From positions 3,321,001 to 3,385,000 of the forward strand of contig NZ_CP133269.1 in the NCBI RefSeq assembly GCF_030915525.1: a stretch of 64,000 bases of DNA. The letters run 5' to 3'. Under the pieces are notes generated by a model. That model was not told the origin of the DNA. It saw only the letters and a program-made list of their open reading frames with translations, and searched no databases. Shown piece after piece: positions 17,870 through 26,645 of the stretch. The translations under genes and the position numbers were made by a program. The DNA comes from Neobacillus sp. PS2-9. Lineage in GTDB: Bacteria > Bacillota > Bacilli > Bacillales > Cytobacillaceae. Each line of letters starts with the position of its first letter. Position 1 is the first letter of the stretch.

Positions 17870-19348
17870 TTATAAGCTTGTAACTTCACTTTTTCGTTCA
17901 AATATTTTCATAGCTTCATCAACAAGCTCAAAAGAATTTTTCCTTTTATGGTTGTTATAGAAAATCGCTCTTTTACGAATTGGGTCCCCAGTATAATAGC
18001 GTTCATATTGAAGAAGCCTTTGACCAAATGCCTCACCGCATAAATCCCACGCTAGTTTAAAGAGATGAACGCGTTCTTCCGCGGAAACTCCTTCTCTTCC
18101 AAGATAATACTTCTCTAAATCCTCTCTTAATTCTGGATTCTCAAAGTCAGCATCCGTAGGAGACATCAAAAGCCCACCAGCACCAATAATTTGAATCACC
18201 TCAATCGCACGTGGATACATTTTTGGCAGCAACCCTCGGATGGTTTCTAGTGGAGCATACGCTGGCATGACCTCACCAGATGGAAGCTTTTCATATTCAT
18301 ACTCTGCAATCCGAAGCAAAGCCCTAATGGATTCAACCGATTGAACTAATTCTCCTAAATCATTTTGAACATTTAGGTATCCATCTACGCCAATAGAGTC
18401 AGCTATCTTACAAGCCACCTCAGTAGCAAATTGAAGCTTAATTAACCCTCTAACACCCGACTGATGTGCTGGTTGCTGCCCAATTCCAGTCTTTGGATAA
18501 AGTAGATTAGCAGCTTCAACATTGTTATAAAGAAATACTCGATCCCATGGGACTAAAACATCGTTAAATACTAGAACTGCATCCATTTCTTCGAATCTCG
18601 ATGCTAATGGATGGTCGTAAACGGATCGTTTACCATCTTGCATGGCTTCACGACATAAAATGCGAAGACCTGGTGTATCAAGTGGAAGAGCAAAGGCAAG
18701 CGCATAACGCTCATCCCCTGGTTTAAACCCAGGAAAGGAATAAACAATCACTTCGTCAGTAATCGGGGCAAGAGTTGCTAACATTTTGGCTCCTCTGACA
18801 ACTAAACCATCTGGAGTTTCTTTCACTGCACCTAAGTGGGTAAACATATCCTGTTGCTCATGCGAAGATTTACTCCTGTCATTTTGAGGGTTAATAATCG
18901 CATGAGTTAAAAACAAGTCATGATCGCGAACATGTTTGAAATAGGCGCGAATATTTTTACCCCATTCAGGATTATATTTATCCAAGAACTCTGAATTGCT
19001 CGCCATGGAAGTAACGACGACATTTAGGAAATCAGGCGTTCTTCCCATTAAACCAAATGTTGCTTTGGCAAATACCTCAAAAGTTTTTCTTCGAGCATCT
19101 AAATCTTGATAACTTCTAGGCATCAAGAATGCATTCGAGATTCTTTCACCAGTTTCTTCACAAATATGTGTAATGTCCTCTTGATATTGAGAATCATGCT
19201 GTAAATCATACAGCTTTGCCATTTCAAGAATAGGTTGATTGAAAACAGGCTCTTCAAAGACATTTTTAATTCTTTTTCCCGATAACCAAACTTCTGGATT
19301 TCGGGCTTTTAGTGCTTCAATATACTGTGCTCCCGTGCGAATTCCCAT
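17870..19348 (-). CDS. HpaB-family FADH2-dependent anthranilate 3-monooxygenase, oxygenase component
   Basis: A 492-residue oxygenase of the 4-hydroxyphenylacetate 3-monooxygenase (HpaB) family. It uses free FADH2 and O2 to hydroxylate an aromatic ring. Gene neighbours (own flavin reductase, own FAD synthetase, then 3-HAA dioxygenase, with kynureninase in the same operon) indicate anthranilate as substrate, giving 3-hydroxyanthranilate. ATG 19348 lies six bases from GAGGAGG; the ATG two codons earlier touches the ribosome binding site. It is the first gene of the operon and lies downstream of the candidate CRP/FNR-type promoter. Confidence 0.92.
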   Translation of the reverse strand: MGIRTGAQYIEALKARNPEVWLSGKRIKNVFEEPVFNQPILEMAKLYDLQHDSQYQEDITHICEETGERISNAFLMPRSYQDLDARRKTFEVFAKATFGLMGRTPDFLNVVVTSMASNSEFLDKYNPEWGKNIRAYFKHVRDHDLFLTHAIINPQNDRSKSSHEQQDMFTHLGAVKETPDGLVVRGAKMLATLAPITDEVIVYSFPGFKPGDERYALAFALPLDTPGLRILCREAMQDGKRSVYDHPLASRFEEMDAVLVFNDVLVPWDRVFLYNNVEAANLLYPKTGIGQQPAHQSGVRGLIKLQFATEVACKIADSIGVDGYLNVQNDLGELVQSVESIRALLRIAEYEYEKLPSGEVMPAYAPLETIRGLLPKMYPRAIEVIQIIGAGGLLMSPTDADFENPELREDLEKYYLGREGVSAEERVHLFKLAWDLCGEAFGQRLLQYERYYTGDPIRKRAIFYNNHKRKNSFELVDEAMKIFERKSEVTSL

Positions 19349-19376
19349 AAACATCCTCCTCTAATTTCATAATGTC

Positions 19377-19419
19377 ATTATAAAACTGACCACCTTGAAG
19401 AAATGTAGTCTAATTAACA
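19377..19419 (-). promoter_or_regulatory. Candidate class II CRP/FNR-type promoter of the catabolic operon
   Basis: On the minus strand a TATAAT box (19377-19382) has no acceptable -35 at 17 bp. Instead TGTAG-N6-TAACA (plus strand 19404-19419) is centred at 19411.5. If +1 is seven bases from the -10 (19370), that centre is at -41.5, the classical position of a CRP/FNR activator. The predicted leader to ATG 19348 is 22 nt. Confidence 0.55.
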
Positions 19420-19485
19420 TTTTTGCTGAATATTTTGAATTCAACTAACCTATATTGATTTTATATTTAAATTCTTTTACACTAT

Positions 19486-19501
19486 TGTTAAGCTGTTAAC
19501 A
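19486..19501. promoter_or_regulatory. Perfect TGTTA-N6-TAACA operator
   Basis: The 16-bp word TGTTAAGCTGTTAACA has perfect half-sites in CRP/FNR spacing. It lies in the 291-bp divergent region between the catabolic operon and the two CRP/FNR genes, 82 bp from the site at 19404-19419. Confidence 0.55.
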
Positions 19502-19522
19502 TAAAATTTTTTTTTTGCCAAT

Positions 19523-19582
19523 TGTTATGAGATTTTAACATTACAAACCAAGTAAGCTATAATAAAATGTAAGCGTTAACAA
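19523..19582 (+). promoter_or_regulatory. SigA-type promoter of the regulator pair with overlapping operator-like palindromes
   Basis: TTAACA (19535-19540), 17 bp, TATAAT (19558-19563) makes a good SigA promoter reading to the first CRP/FNR gene. TGTTATGAGATTTTAACA (19523-19540) covers the -35, and TGTAAGCGTTAACA (19569-19582) covers the expected start point near 19570. Both positions fit autorepression. Confidence 0.55.
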
Positions 19583-19639
19583 AATACAATCTAAAATTTC
19601 TCTACCTAAGCAATTAAATTACACTTAGGAGTTGATTTG

Positions 19640-20275
19640 GTGGCAATCCTGTTTGACAGTGATATAAATTGGGAGTCATGTTTGAATTTTGGTACTAGGC
19701 AATTTTTTAAAGAAAAAACTTGTATTTACCAGCAGGGAACTACGGGGGATAGATTCTATTACATCCAACAGGGGTTAATTAAAGTAACGACAACAACTGC
19801 AATTGGAAAAGAGCGCTTGTTAAACATCGGCATACCTGGACAGCTATTAGGTGTTCAAGCAATGGACCGTCAGCCTCACTTTACAACGGCTACTGTTGTT
19901 AATGACTCTATTCTCTATTTCTTTTCATGTGAGCATTTTCAAAAACTAATAAAATACCAACCCTCCATTTTAAATATGTTTATCAAAACCGTCATTCATA
20001 AAATGCACATTCTTGCTGATAAAATATATTTAGACACTCTTTTACCTGAACAACAACTCTCTGTCATCCTTCTGAATATTTGTTATGAATTTAAGAATTT
20101 TGAAGTTCCCCTCACACAACAAGACCTAACTAAGTGTACAGGATTAACAAGAATCACCATATATAAAATATTAAAACAATGGAAAGAAGAAGAAATCATA
20201 GAGATTCATGGTAAGAAATTCATTATAAAAAAACCCGACGAATTAAAAAAACTGCTTGGGAAGGTGCTGATATGA
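19640..20275 (+). CDS. CRP/FNR family transcriptional regulator, first of a pair
   Basis: A 211-residue regulator with an N-terminal cyclic-nucleotide-binding-like beta barrel (about 15-115) and a C-terminal winged HTH whose recognition helix reads LTRITIYKIL. No FNR-type iron-sulfur cysteine cluster is evident, so the effector is open; a pathway intermediate is possible. GTG 19640 lies seven bases from AGGAG; the TTG at 19637 is the alternative. It is divergent from the tryptophan/anthranilate operon, and its stop overlaps the next regulator's start by four bases. Confidence 0.88.
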   Translation: MAILFDSDINWESCLNFGTRQFFKEKTCIYQQGTTGDRFYYIQQGLIKVTTTTAIGKERLLNIGIPGQLLGVQAMDRQPHFTTATVVNDSILYFFSCEHFQKLIKYQPSILNMFIKTVIHKMHILADKIYLDTLLPEQQLSVILLNICYEFKNFEVPLTQQDLTKCTGLTRITIYKILKQWKEEEIIEIHGKKFIIKKPDELKKLLGKVLI

Positions 20276-20928
20276 AAAACCTTCGATATGCATGGAGTCC
20301 GTATATAAAATATGGAAAAAAACTTCAGACAGAGGAAAATTCAGTCGTTTATCACCAGGGAAGTGAAGGGCGAGGATTTTTTTTCTTGTCTTCTGGGGGA
20401 ATCAAAATCTCACTTCTATCTCAAGAGGGAGTGGAACGAACAGTTAATTATGTTCCAGAAGGGATGTTGTTTGGTGAGCATGGGGCTAGAAAGGAAAATT
20501 ATTTAACTTCTGCGATCACAACCTGTCCATCTGTAATCTATCATTTTTCGGATGAAGCATTAATAACTATTTGTACCGAGCACCCTGAAGCTGCATGTAT
20601 TTTTACTAATTCACTAATCTATAAATTTAGGATATTAGCAGAAATTATCTCCTTTCTTAACTCTCCTGTTGAACAACAGATGGCCCATTATCTATTAAAG
20701 CTAATTAACGAAAATGGGAGTTTTTCTATTGACCAAACCTCATTTGCCCGATACATAGGTACCTCAAGAATCACAGTAAATAAAATATTGAACAAGTGGA
20801 AAAATCAAAAGCTCATCCGATTATCCAATCGAACGATAGACATTCTGGATATTAATCATTTAAAAAACATTCGAGACTCAGGTGCCACTCACATTTCGAA
20901 TTTGGATATCTTAATGTTAACAATGTAG
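20272..20928 (+). CDS. CRP/FNR family transcriptional regulator, second of a pair
   Basis: A 218-residue paralogue of the preceding protein with the same two-domain plan. Its recognition helix SRITVNKIL is close to TRITIYKIL of its neighbour, so both may read the same TGTTA half-site, separately or as a heterodimer. The ATGA overlap with the first gene indicates coupled translation and equal amounts. Sensory ligand unknown. Confidence 0.87.
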   Translation: MKNLRYAWSPYIKYGKKLQTEENSVVYHQGSEGRGFFFLSSGGIKISLLSQEGVERTVNYVPEGMLFGEHGARKENYLTSAITTCPSVIYHFSDEALITICTEHPEAACIFTNSLIYKFRILAEIISFLNSPVEQQMAHYLLKLINENGSFSIDQTSFARYIGTSRITVNKILNKWKNQKLIRLSNRTIDILDINHLKNIRDSGATHISNLDILMLTM

Positions 20929-20939
20929 CGATTAAGAAA

Positions 20940-20969
20940 AGGCAGACTCATATTTATATGGTCTGCCCT
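20940..20969. terminator. Bidirectional terminator
   Basis: Arms AGGCAGAC and GTCTGCCCT between the convergent regulator and esterase genes, with A-rich and T-rich flanks on either side. Confidence 0.75.
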
Positions 20970-20986
20970 CTTTATTTTAGTCAAGC

Positions 20987-21781
20987 TTACTTCTTTAAGA
21001 TGTGGTTACTAAGTGACACAAGCATTGATTCTTCAATTCCATCGACCACCATACGTGCAATTTTCTTAGCACCATTTTCCTGGAAATGTGTGTTATCCTG
21101 GACACCATTTGGATAGTTCATATTCTCTTGGGCATCCAGCCATAGAAAGATATCCTTCGTTTTTTCTGGTCCAAGCTTTTGGAACAAAGCATGACTTTTT
21201 GCAGTCAGGTCGATGACTGGTACATGTTCTTCTAATCCAAGTTCCTTCATCGCAGCCGGATAATCACCGTGCGTCCTGCTTAGCACGCCTTTTTCTGTAA
21301 AATATCTTCGTTCAACTGGTGTCACAAGGACAGGAATAGCCTGTTTGGCACGGGCAGCATCAATATATTGTTTTAAATAGTTTTTATAGGTTGAATTGGG
21401 CTCTGTATAACGGGAAGGATCCTTTATTTTTTCATCATTATGCCCGAATTGAATAAAGAGGTAATCTCCTTTTTCAATCTGATTAAGAATCAGTTTAAGT
21501 CGCCCTTCATCAATAAAACTTTTGGAGCTCCTGCCAGGTGTTGCTTCATTTATTACAACCACTTGATTATCGAAGTGTTTTTCTAGGACCTGTCCCCACC
21601 CCGCCCTAGGGGATAACGAGCTCGAATAATCTGAAACTGTGGAATCTCCGGCTAGATAAATCGTTATTTTTTGTATGTTTTCTTTTTTGGCAGACTTAAC
21701 AAAACTGCTTCCAATTATTGATATAAAAAGTAAAAAAACCAATGAAAACAGGGCTATTTTTCCACTGTATCTTTTCTCCAT
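20987..21781 (-). CDS. Secreted SGNH/GDSL hydrolase, rhamnogalacturonan acetylesterase-like
   Basis: A 264-residue protein with a short basic N-terminus and one hydrophobic segment (about 10-28), a signal peptide or anchor. SGNH blocks are visible: GDSTVSDY (nucleophile Ser), the Gly of GRSSKSF, the Asn of IQFGHNDEK, and the catalytic Asp-x-x-His in QDNTHFQENGA. This matches the rhamnogalacturonan acetylesterase branch, removing acetyl groups from pectic or other polysaccharides outside the cell. GGAGGAG precedes the ATG. Nothing next to it suggests a dedicated sugar pathway. Confidence 0.88.
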   Translation of the reverse strand: MEKRYSGKIALFSLVFLLFISIIGSSFVKSAKKENIQKITIYLAGDSTVSDYSSSLSPRAGWGQVLEKHFDNQVVVINEATPGRSSKSFIDEGRLKLILNQIEKGDYLFIQFGHNDEKIKDPSRYTEPNSTYKNYLKQYIDAARAKQAIPVLVTPVERRYFTEKGVLSRTHGDYPAAMKELGLEEHVPVIDLTAKSHALFQKLGPEKTKDIFLWLDAQENMNYPNGVQDNTHFQENGAKKIARMVVDGIEESMLVSLSNHILKK

Positions 21782-21959
21782 GTTGCTCCTCCAAGATGCG
21801 ATAGCAATAAAATTTTGTTTCTTATGTTTATGTATGGATATCTAATAATAATTCAATAAACCAATTAATTGCAATAAATTATGTACTAATTCACGGTTCC
21901 CTTTATGGTTTATCTTAGATGGACCATAATCAAAGAAGTGTAAGCTTTGCGGTATAGGC

Positions 21960-22487
21960 TTACACTTCTTTGACAGTAGCAATGTACGGCAGATTTCGAT
22001 AATGCTCTGCATAGTCAATTCCATATCCAATTACGAATTTATCAGGAATAACAAACCCTACATAATCTGCTTTTAAATCGACTTTTCGGCGCTCAGGTTT
22101 ATCAAGTAAGGTACAGATCTTCATAGATTTCGGTTTGTGAAGCTCGAAATGTTCTTTTAAGAAGCTTAATGTTAACCCTGAATCGATAATGTCCTCGACA
22201 AGCACCACATTTTTCCCTGTAATGTTCACATCAATATCTTTTAACAAACGTACTTTTCCCGTAGTCTCCGTTTGATTTCCGTAACTTGAAGCGGCCACAA
22301 AATCAACGGTCACGTTTCCTCCAAGCTCTCGAACTAAATCAGCTGCAAAAACAAAAGCACCCTTTAAGACAACAATAAAAACAATCGATTCATCTTGTAA
22401 ATCCTGCATCATGGTTGCGCCTAATTCTTTCACTTTTTGCTTCAATTGTTCTTCTGATATTAATATACCATCGATTTCGTATCCCAT
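21960..22487 (-). CDS. hpt: Hypoxanthine phosphoribosyltransferase
   Basis: A 175-residue purine salvage enzyme forming IMP/GMP from hypoxanthine/guanine and PRPP. The PRPP loop VVLVEDIIDSGLTL and the ADYVGFVIPDKFVIGYGIDY purine-binding segment are clear. ATG 22487 has AAAGGTGAG upstream; an in-frame TTG five codons earlier overlaps that site. In Bacillus the main hpt gene lies beside tilS and ftsH; this copy is isolated, so it may be a second one. Confidence 0.93.
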   Translation of the reverse strand: MGYEIDGILISEEQLKQKVKELGATMMQDLQDESIVFIVVLKGAFVFAADLVRELGGNVTVDFVAASSYGNQTETTGKVRLLKDIDVNITGKNVVLVEDIIDSGLTLSFLKEHFELHKPKSMKICTLLDKPERRKVDLKADYVGFVIPDKFVIGYGIDYAEHYRNLPYIATVKEV

Positions 22488-22556
22488 AATCTCACCTTTC
22501 AAGCTTGTATAGACTCACAATGACTCTATTCTATACAATTTGTTGTAATTTATCAT

Positions 22557-22664
22557 CTATGTAACAGTGAGATATTTAATTGAATTCTCCAAAATAGCTA
22601 AACGGATCAATTTCACTTTTACTTCCTTACTAAGTGAGAGCCATTCAGATTTATCAATTCTCAA
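22557..22664 (-). CDS. Possible 35-residue peptide gene
   Basis: A TTG at 22664 with GGAGGG seven bases upstream opens a 35-codon frame (first residues MRIDKSEWLSLSKEV, ending YLTVT). It lies in the 360 bp between hpt and the isoprenoid synthase gene, on the same strand as both. I do not recognise it. The well-placed ribosome binding site and the amphipathic composition are the only support. The rest of this gap (22665-22847) shows only the synthase terminator. Confidence 0.4.
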   Translation of the reverse strand: MRIDKSEWLSLSKEVKVKLIRLAILENSIKYLTVT

Positions 22665-22811
22665 TTGATATCCCTCCATTTATTATTCTTGCTTTATAGT
22701 TCATATTATTCCTATCTTATAAAAATTTCCATTACAGTAATCCTTTTCCCATATATTTATCGGTTCTAACCTCTTTTTCATTTCCATTTTTCTACATAAT
22801 CTGCGGCATAC

Positions 22812-22838
22812 AAAAAAGCCTTGGCAAGTTCCAAGACT
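22812..22838 (-). terminator. Terminator of the isoprenoid synthase gene
   Basis: On the minus strand AGTCTTGG and CCAAGGCT form the stem, followed by six T; it lies ten bases past the synthase stop. Confidence 0.8.
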
Positions 22839-22847
22839 TATCGTTTT

Positions 22848-25229
22848 TTATTGATCACGGTTAACAATATAGTTCAATAAGTGCTTCAGAAAAGTGGTTT
22901 TGTGCGGTACCTCATTTAATGCCTCTATGGCGAGACAGTAATGTTCCCACATCTCTTTTTTAGCACCTTCACGCCCGAGGATAGATACAAATGTGGAATT
23001 GTTATTATCGGCATCTTTACCAATAAATTTACCCAGCAAAGTACTGTCCCCTTCTACATCAAGCAGGTCATCCTTAATCTGAAACGCAATCCCGGCATGA
23101 TAAGCAAATTGCTTTAGACCTTTCATTTCATAATCATCTGCTTGTGCAAGAATAGCTGGCATAATTAAGGATGCTTCGAAGGCAATTCCCGTTTTATAAA
23201 AGCACATAGAATTCAATTGTTCGAGTGTTAGCGGCTTACCTTTGGAACCTAGGTCCATCGCCTGTCCCTTACACATGATTTCGGTTACTTGAGTTGAATA
23301 TTGAATTAATGTAAGCACTGTTTTCGAATCAAACTGTTCAAGAGATGCTTGTTCCTCAATCGCCTTTTGTGTCAAAAAAAGACCAGTTAATTCCGCTGTA
23401 GCAATATTATATTGTTTATGTAGAGTTGCACGCCCTCTACGAAGTGAAGCATTGTCCTGCGATGGCAAATCATCGAAGATTAGTGAGGCGGTGTGCATGT
23501 ATTCTAGCGATCTCAGTAATGGAACAATGGCAGTTTGATTTAATCTATATTCGTTAACCCCCATGACCCAAGTCATAATGGGCCTCAATCGTTTTCCATC
23601 TCCAGCTAAACTATAGTTGGCAGCATCCACGATTGATTCATTAATTTGCGAAGAATTCTCGGTCTTAGAGATGGTCAAGATATTGTTGATCTGATTGCGA
23701 ACAGTTTTAACTGTATCTATAAATTCATCCTGTTCTTTCCGTTGGTTCCTAATGGTGGTAATGATCTGGTCACGAAGAAGTTTATCAAAAAAATCAACAT
23801 CATCCGCTCTTCGAATCATCGTTTGAATGACACCATTGAATTCTGAATCCGCAGAAGCAAATAATTTCATCACTTCAGAATATTTTTCCTTCCCTATTCT
23901 TGCTTTGAATCGTTTGAGACCATTAATTGCTCGATCAAGAATGACCTCACAGGTCAGTAAATCCGAGTCATACACGTTATGGATTAAATGGCTAATTACC
24001 GCCCAGTATAGTTCAAACGGATTTATTAAATCTGATCGCAACCCATGATATTTCAAATAATAAGTATACGGAGTTACTGCCCCTTCCTTCATGTCATCAA
24101 ACATATCGGCAAAATCATCTGCCAATTGGTTATATATTCCATAAAAGAAAGCTCTATTGTCAAACCCTTCATCTTCAGAAGCACTGATGACTGATCGAAC
24201 AATTAAGCGGGATGAAGAGGATTTTAAAATAATTGGTATATAAATGTCTTCATTTGTGTAGCTAGGGTTAGACAGATCTTTTTTTCGGTCCACTTCCTGT
24301 GATTGAAAAAACACATAGGATTGTTCAAAGAATGTGTTCAATGTTTCAGAATGCTGATAAGCTTTAATATACTTATAGGCCTCACGGAGTTCAGCATGGA
24401 TAAATTGAATTAGTTTCAAGTTATCACCGCCCCAACTGCCCAATTCTGGAACAAATCCTGTAATAAGTGTGGTCCGTATCAAATCTGTATATTGTTGTTT
24501 CTCTTGAGTAGACAAGACGTTAGAATCTAGAAGATCATCAATAAAAGGATAGGTCAAACCATAAGAGTATCCGAGTCTAATCGCTTCATTTAGTTTCACC
24601 GTACGTTCATTTGCTGATAGAGTATTGTCCAACTCTTCTATCACGTGCATCAATACTCCGGCAATGATTTTGATTAGCTTTCTCTGGGCATGTTCCGCGT
24701 CCATCCCCTCCGGAATATTGGAGGATACTGTCTTTAGTTTGTCCATCAGCCAGATGAAAGTAGATTCAATCCCTTCCTTCTGTGCCCACCTGTACAATCC
24801 TGCCATGCTGATTAGGCCCGACTTTTTTCCTGAATCAGACGTTGTTAGATGATTTTTCAAACTGTCTACGACATTTAGGATTCGAGTCTGGGTATCTGGT
24901 GATTGAAGAGATTTTCCTAAATCCCTCATATAAATATAAGAAATACTTCGGTGTAGATATGAATCTAATTTCCCTGTTACATCCATCCAGCGGATATAAT
25001 TGGAATAATCTTTGGTATCCGGTTTATTCTTTCGAGATCCCAATAACGATAACAATGGATGTCTCACATGGTTCTGTTTCCAAACTTGAAAATCCTTCGT
25101 TAAGGTTGGTATATAGGTTTTTTTTATTACCTGGTCATACAGCGACTGAAAATAGTGAGCCGCTCTTTTTTCCGCCAGTTGATAGCATTCATCGACATTC
25201 TTTGTGTTTTCCACATTAATACTATTCAT
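22848..25229 (-). CDS. Two-domain class I isoprenoid synthase with C-terminal polyprenyl synthetase
   Basis: A 793-residue protein, over twice the normal polyprenyl synthetase length. The C-terminal part (about 510-793) is a canonical trans-prenyltransferase: GDGKRLRP (543-550), first aspartate motif DDLPSQD (586-592), second motif DDLLD (720-724). The N-terminal 480 residues show the same plan weakly: DDLLD at 231-235 and QLADDFADMFDD ending at 379, both in helical context. That suggests a second class I terpenoid fold, possibly a terpene synthase using the C-terminal product. The role is inferred. It is a single-gene unit with its own terminator. Confidence 0.85.
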   Translation of the reverse strand: MNSINVENTKNVDECYQLAEKRAAHYFQSLYDQVIKKTYIPTLTKDFQVWKQNHVRHPLLSLLGSRKNKPDTKDYSNYIRWMDVTGKLDSYLHRSISYIYMRDLGKSLQSPDTQTRILNVVDSLKNHLTTSDSGKKSGLISMAGLYRWAQKEGIESTFIWLMDKLKTVSSNIPEGMDAEHAQRKLIKIIAGVLMHVIEELDNTLSANERTVKLNEAIRLGYSYGLTYPFIDDLLDSNVLSTQEKQQYTDLIRTTLITGFVPELGSWGGDNLKLIQFIHAELREAYKYIKAYQHSETLNTFFEQSYVFFQSQEVDRKKDLSNPSYTNEDIYIPIILKSSSSRLIVRSVISASEDEGFDNRAFFYGIYNQLADDFADMFDDMKEGAVTPYTYYLKYHGLRSDLINPFELYWAVISHLIHNVYDSDLLTCEVILDRAINGLKRFKARIGKEKYSEVMKLFASADSEFNGVIQTMIRRADDVDFFDKLLRDQIITTIRNQRKEQDEFIDTVKTVRNQINNILTISKTENSSQINESIVDAANYSLAGDGKRLRPIMTWVMGVNEYRLNQTAIVPLLRSLEYMHTASLIFDDLPSQDNASLRRGRATLHKQYNIATAELTGLFLTQKAIEEQASLEQFDSKTVLTLIQYSTQVTEIMCKGQAMDLGSKGKPLTLEQLNSMCFYKTGIAFEASLIMPAILAQADDYEMKGLKQFAYHAGIAFQIKDDLLDVEGDSTLLGKFIGKDADNNNSTFVSILGREGAKKEMWEHYCLAIEALNEVPHKTTFLKHLLNYIVNRDQ

Positions 25230-25473
25230 ACATTACCTCTACTTAATAGTGTCAGTTACAGGAATCACCTAGGTACAACATTTTTTCAAAACTAACAAAA
25301 TATTATTATGTATAATCGATCGCTAACAACTTTATAACCCACATTTTCACTTATTCTATTATTTTACTAGATTTGACAAAATGAGCCAATAGAAAGTACC
25401 TTTCACAGGAATGGAAGCTACACATACAATGTCATCACGAAGATTGTATAATTTACTAAAAGAGAGGTTCCTC

Positions 25474-26247
25474 ATGTACTTTATAAGAGAAACTTATTCG
25501 ATAACTCCTGGAAGAAGACCTGAGTTTAACCATTTCTTTGATAAGTTCTTGAAGGCTAATCAACTAAAAAACGGGGCAAATCTTTTGGGTTGTTGGAACA
25601 CGGAGATGGAGAATGAGATTTTGGTCATTTGGCAATACCCAAGCTACGATGACTATTTGAACATCCAAAAGAGAGTCAAAATGGATGACCTGCATCAGAA
25701 AACAAAAGAACAACTATTAAAGTTAGGAAAGCTTTATTTGGATTTCCATCAAGAAACTTTATCTTCAATAGGTGACCATCAATCTCAAAAACAAACAGTG
25801 ACGGTTAGTGGTTATATTACAAATGAAAAGGAAGAAACGTTACTGGTTAGAACCTATTGGCGATCAGATACTTGGGAACTACCCGGTGGAGGAGTTGAAG
25901 ATGGCGAGACATTAGACACCGCACTGTGTAGAGAAATCTTTGAAGAAACTGGGATAACGGTTAAGTTACTAGGCGTAACAGGGGTTTATTCAAATGGAAG
26001 CACGGTTTCCATCGTTTTTCACGGCAAAAGTACTGGAGGAGTTTTAAGAACATCTGAAGAAACACAGGATGTTCGCTTTGTGAAACTCGATTCATCTAAT
26101 GTCAATCAATATATAAAACGAGGAAAGTTTTTACCTAGAGTACTAGATGCAATGAAGGGATATTCCATCCCATATGAAGCATTTAGGGTTAGGCCCTATA
26201 AACTTTTGGAGAGGTTAGAGGGAATAGCTATCCAAGATGAAACATAA
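25474..26247 (+). CDS. NIPSNAP-like domain fused to a Nudix hydrolase
   Basis: A 257-residue protein. The first 95 residues look like a NIPSNAP-type dimeric alpha/beta barrel (FIRETYSITPGRRPEF, then VIWQYPSYDDYLNI). The rest is a Nudix domain with a full Nudix box, from GGGVEDGETLD to REIFEETGI, which binds the metal for pyrophosphate cleavage. ATG 25474 has AGAGAGG upstream; an ATG at 25411 is in frame but lacks a site. Substrate not predictable. It is convergent with the Dabb operon and shares a terminator with it. Confidence 0.85.
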   Translation: MYFIRETYSITPGRRPEFNHFFDKFLKANQLKNGANLLGCWNTEMENEILVIWQYPSYDDYLNIQKRVKMDDLHQKTKEQLLKLGKLYLDFHQETLSSIGDHQSQKQTVTVSGYITNEKEETLLVRTYWRSDTWELPGGGVEDGETLDTALCREIFEETGITVKLLGVTGVYSNGSTVSIVFHGKSTGGVLRTSEETQDVRFVKLDSSNVNQYIKRGKFLPRVLDAMKGYSIPYEAFRVRPYKLLERLEGIAIQDET

Positions 26248-26256
26248 GAAACAACT

Positions 26257-26294
26257 GAGAGTTATTCGATTCTTGCTTAATCGTCATAACTCTC
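26257..26294. terminator. Bidirectional terminator
   Basis: Arms GAGAGTTAT and ATAACTCTC plus an inner CGATT/AATCG pairing lie between the convergent Nudix and Dabb genes. Confidence 0.75.
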
Positions 26295-26307
26295 TTTGTA
26301 TATTTAT

Positions 26308-26622
26308 CTATAGTTTACTAATCTCAAAATCAACTACCGCCACGCCATCTACTATTTCCCCTACCAATTGAACTGCCTCCAAATGGTTGGGGTGAAGCTG
26401 ATACGCTGCTAACATTTCACGATTCTCAAATAGCATACTCATTCCAAATTCATAGTCAGCAAATTCCTGCTCAACTGTAGTATTTAATCCGACAGACACC
26501 GATTCCAGTCCAGGAATGTTACCCTCAAGAGAGCGAAACCGATTTACCAGTTCATTTTTATCTATTTCCTGAGTCCCTTCTTTAAATTTAAAGAAGACAA
26601 GATGCTCAATTTGATGCTTCAT
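26308..26622 (-). CDS. Dabb (stress-responsive A/B barrel) domain protein
   Basis: A 104-residue single-domain protein of the Dabb family (IEHLVFFKFKEGT, then the HPNHLEAVQLVGEIVDGVAVVDFE end). Such ferredoxin-like dimers often accompany sugar or aldehyde catabolic genes, and some act as isomerases. AAGGAGG precedes the ATG. It is the last gene of the ABC transporter/PhyH operon, 24 bp after the aldo/keto reductase gene. Confidence 0.87.
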   Translation of the reverse strand: MKHQIEHLVFFKFKEGTQEIDKNELVNRFRSLEGNIPGLESVSVGLNTTVEQEFADYEFGMSMLFENREMLAAYQLHPNHLEAVQLVGEIVDGVAVVDFEISKL

Positions 26623-26645
26623 TTTATTCCCTCCTTAGTTTGTAT

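Noticed and set aside
17870..19348. 4-hydroxyphenylacetate 3-monooxygenase or kynurenine 3-monooxygenase
   Set aside because: Family name fits the first, but the operon has no homoprotocatechuate genes, and kynureninase plus a two-component flavin system point to anthranilate. A true kynurenine monooxygenase would be a single-component FAD enzyme.
22557..25229. ComQXPA-type pheromone system
   Set aside because: The small peptide does not resemble ComX, no ComP or ComA gene is adjacent, the synthase is far longer than ComQ and a terminator separates the two.
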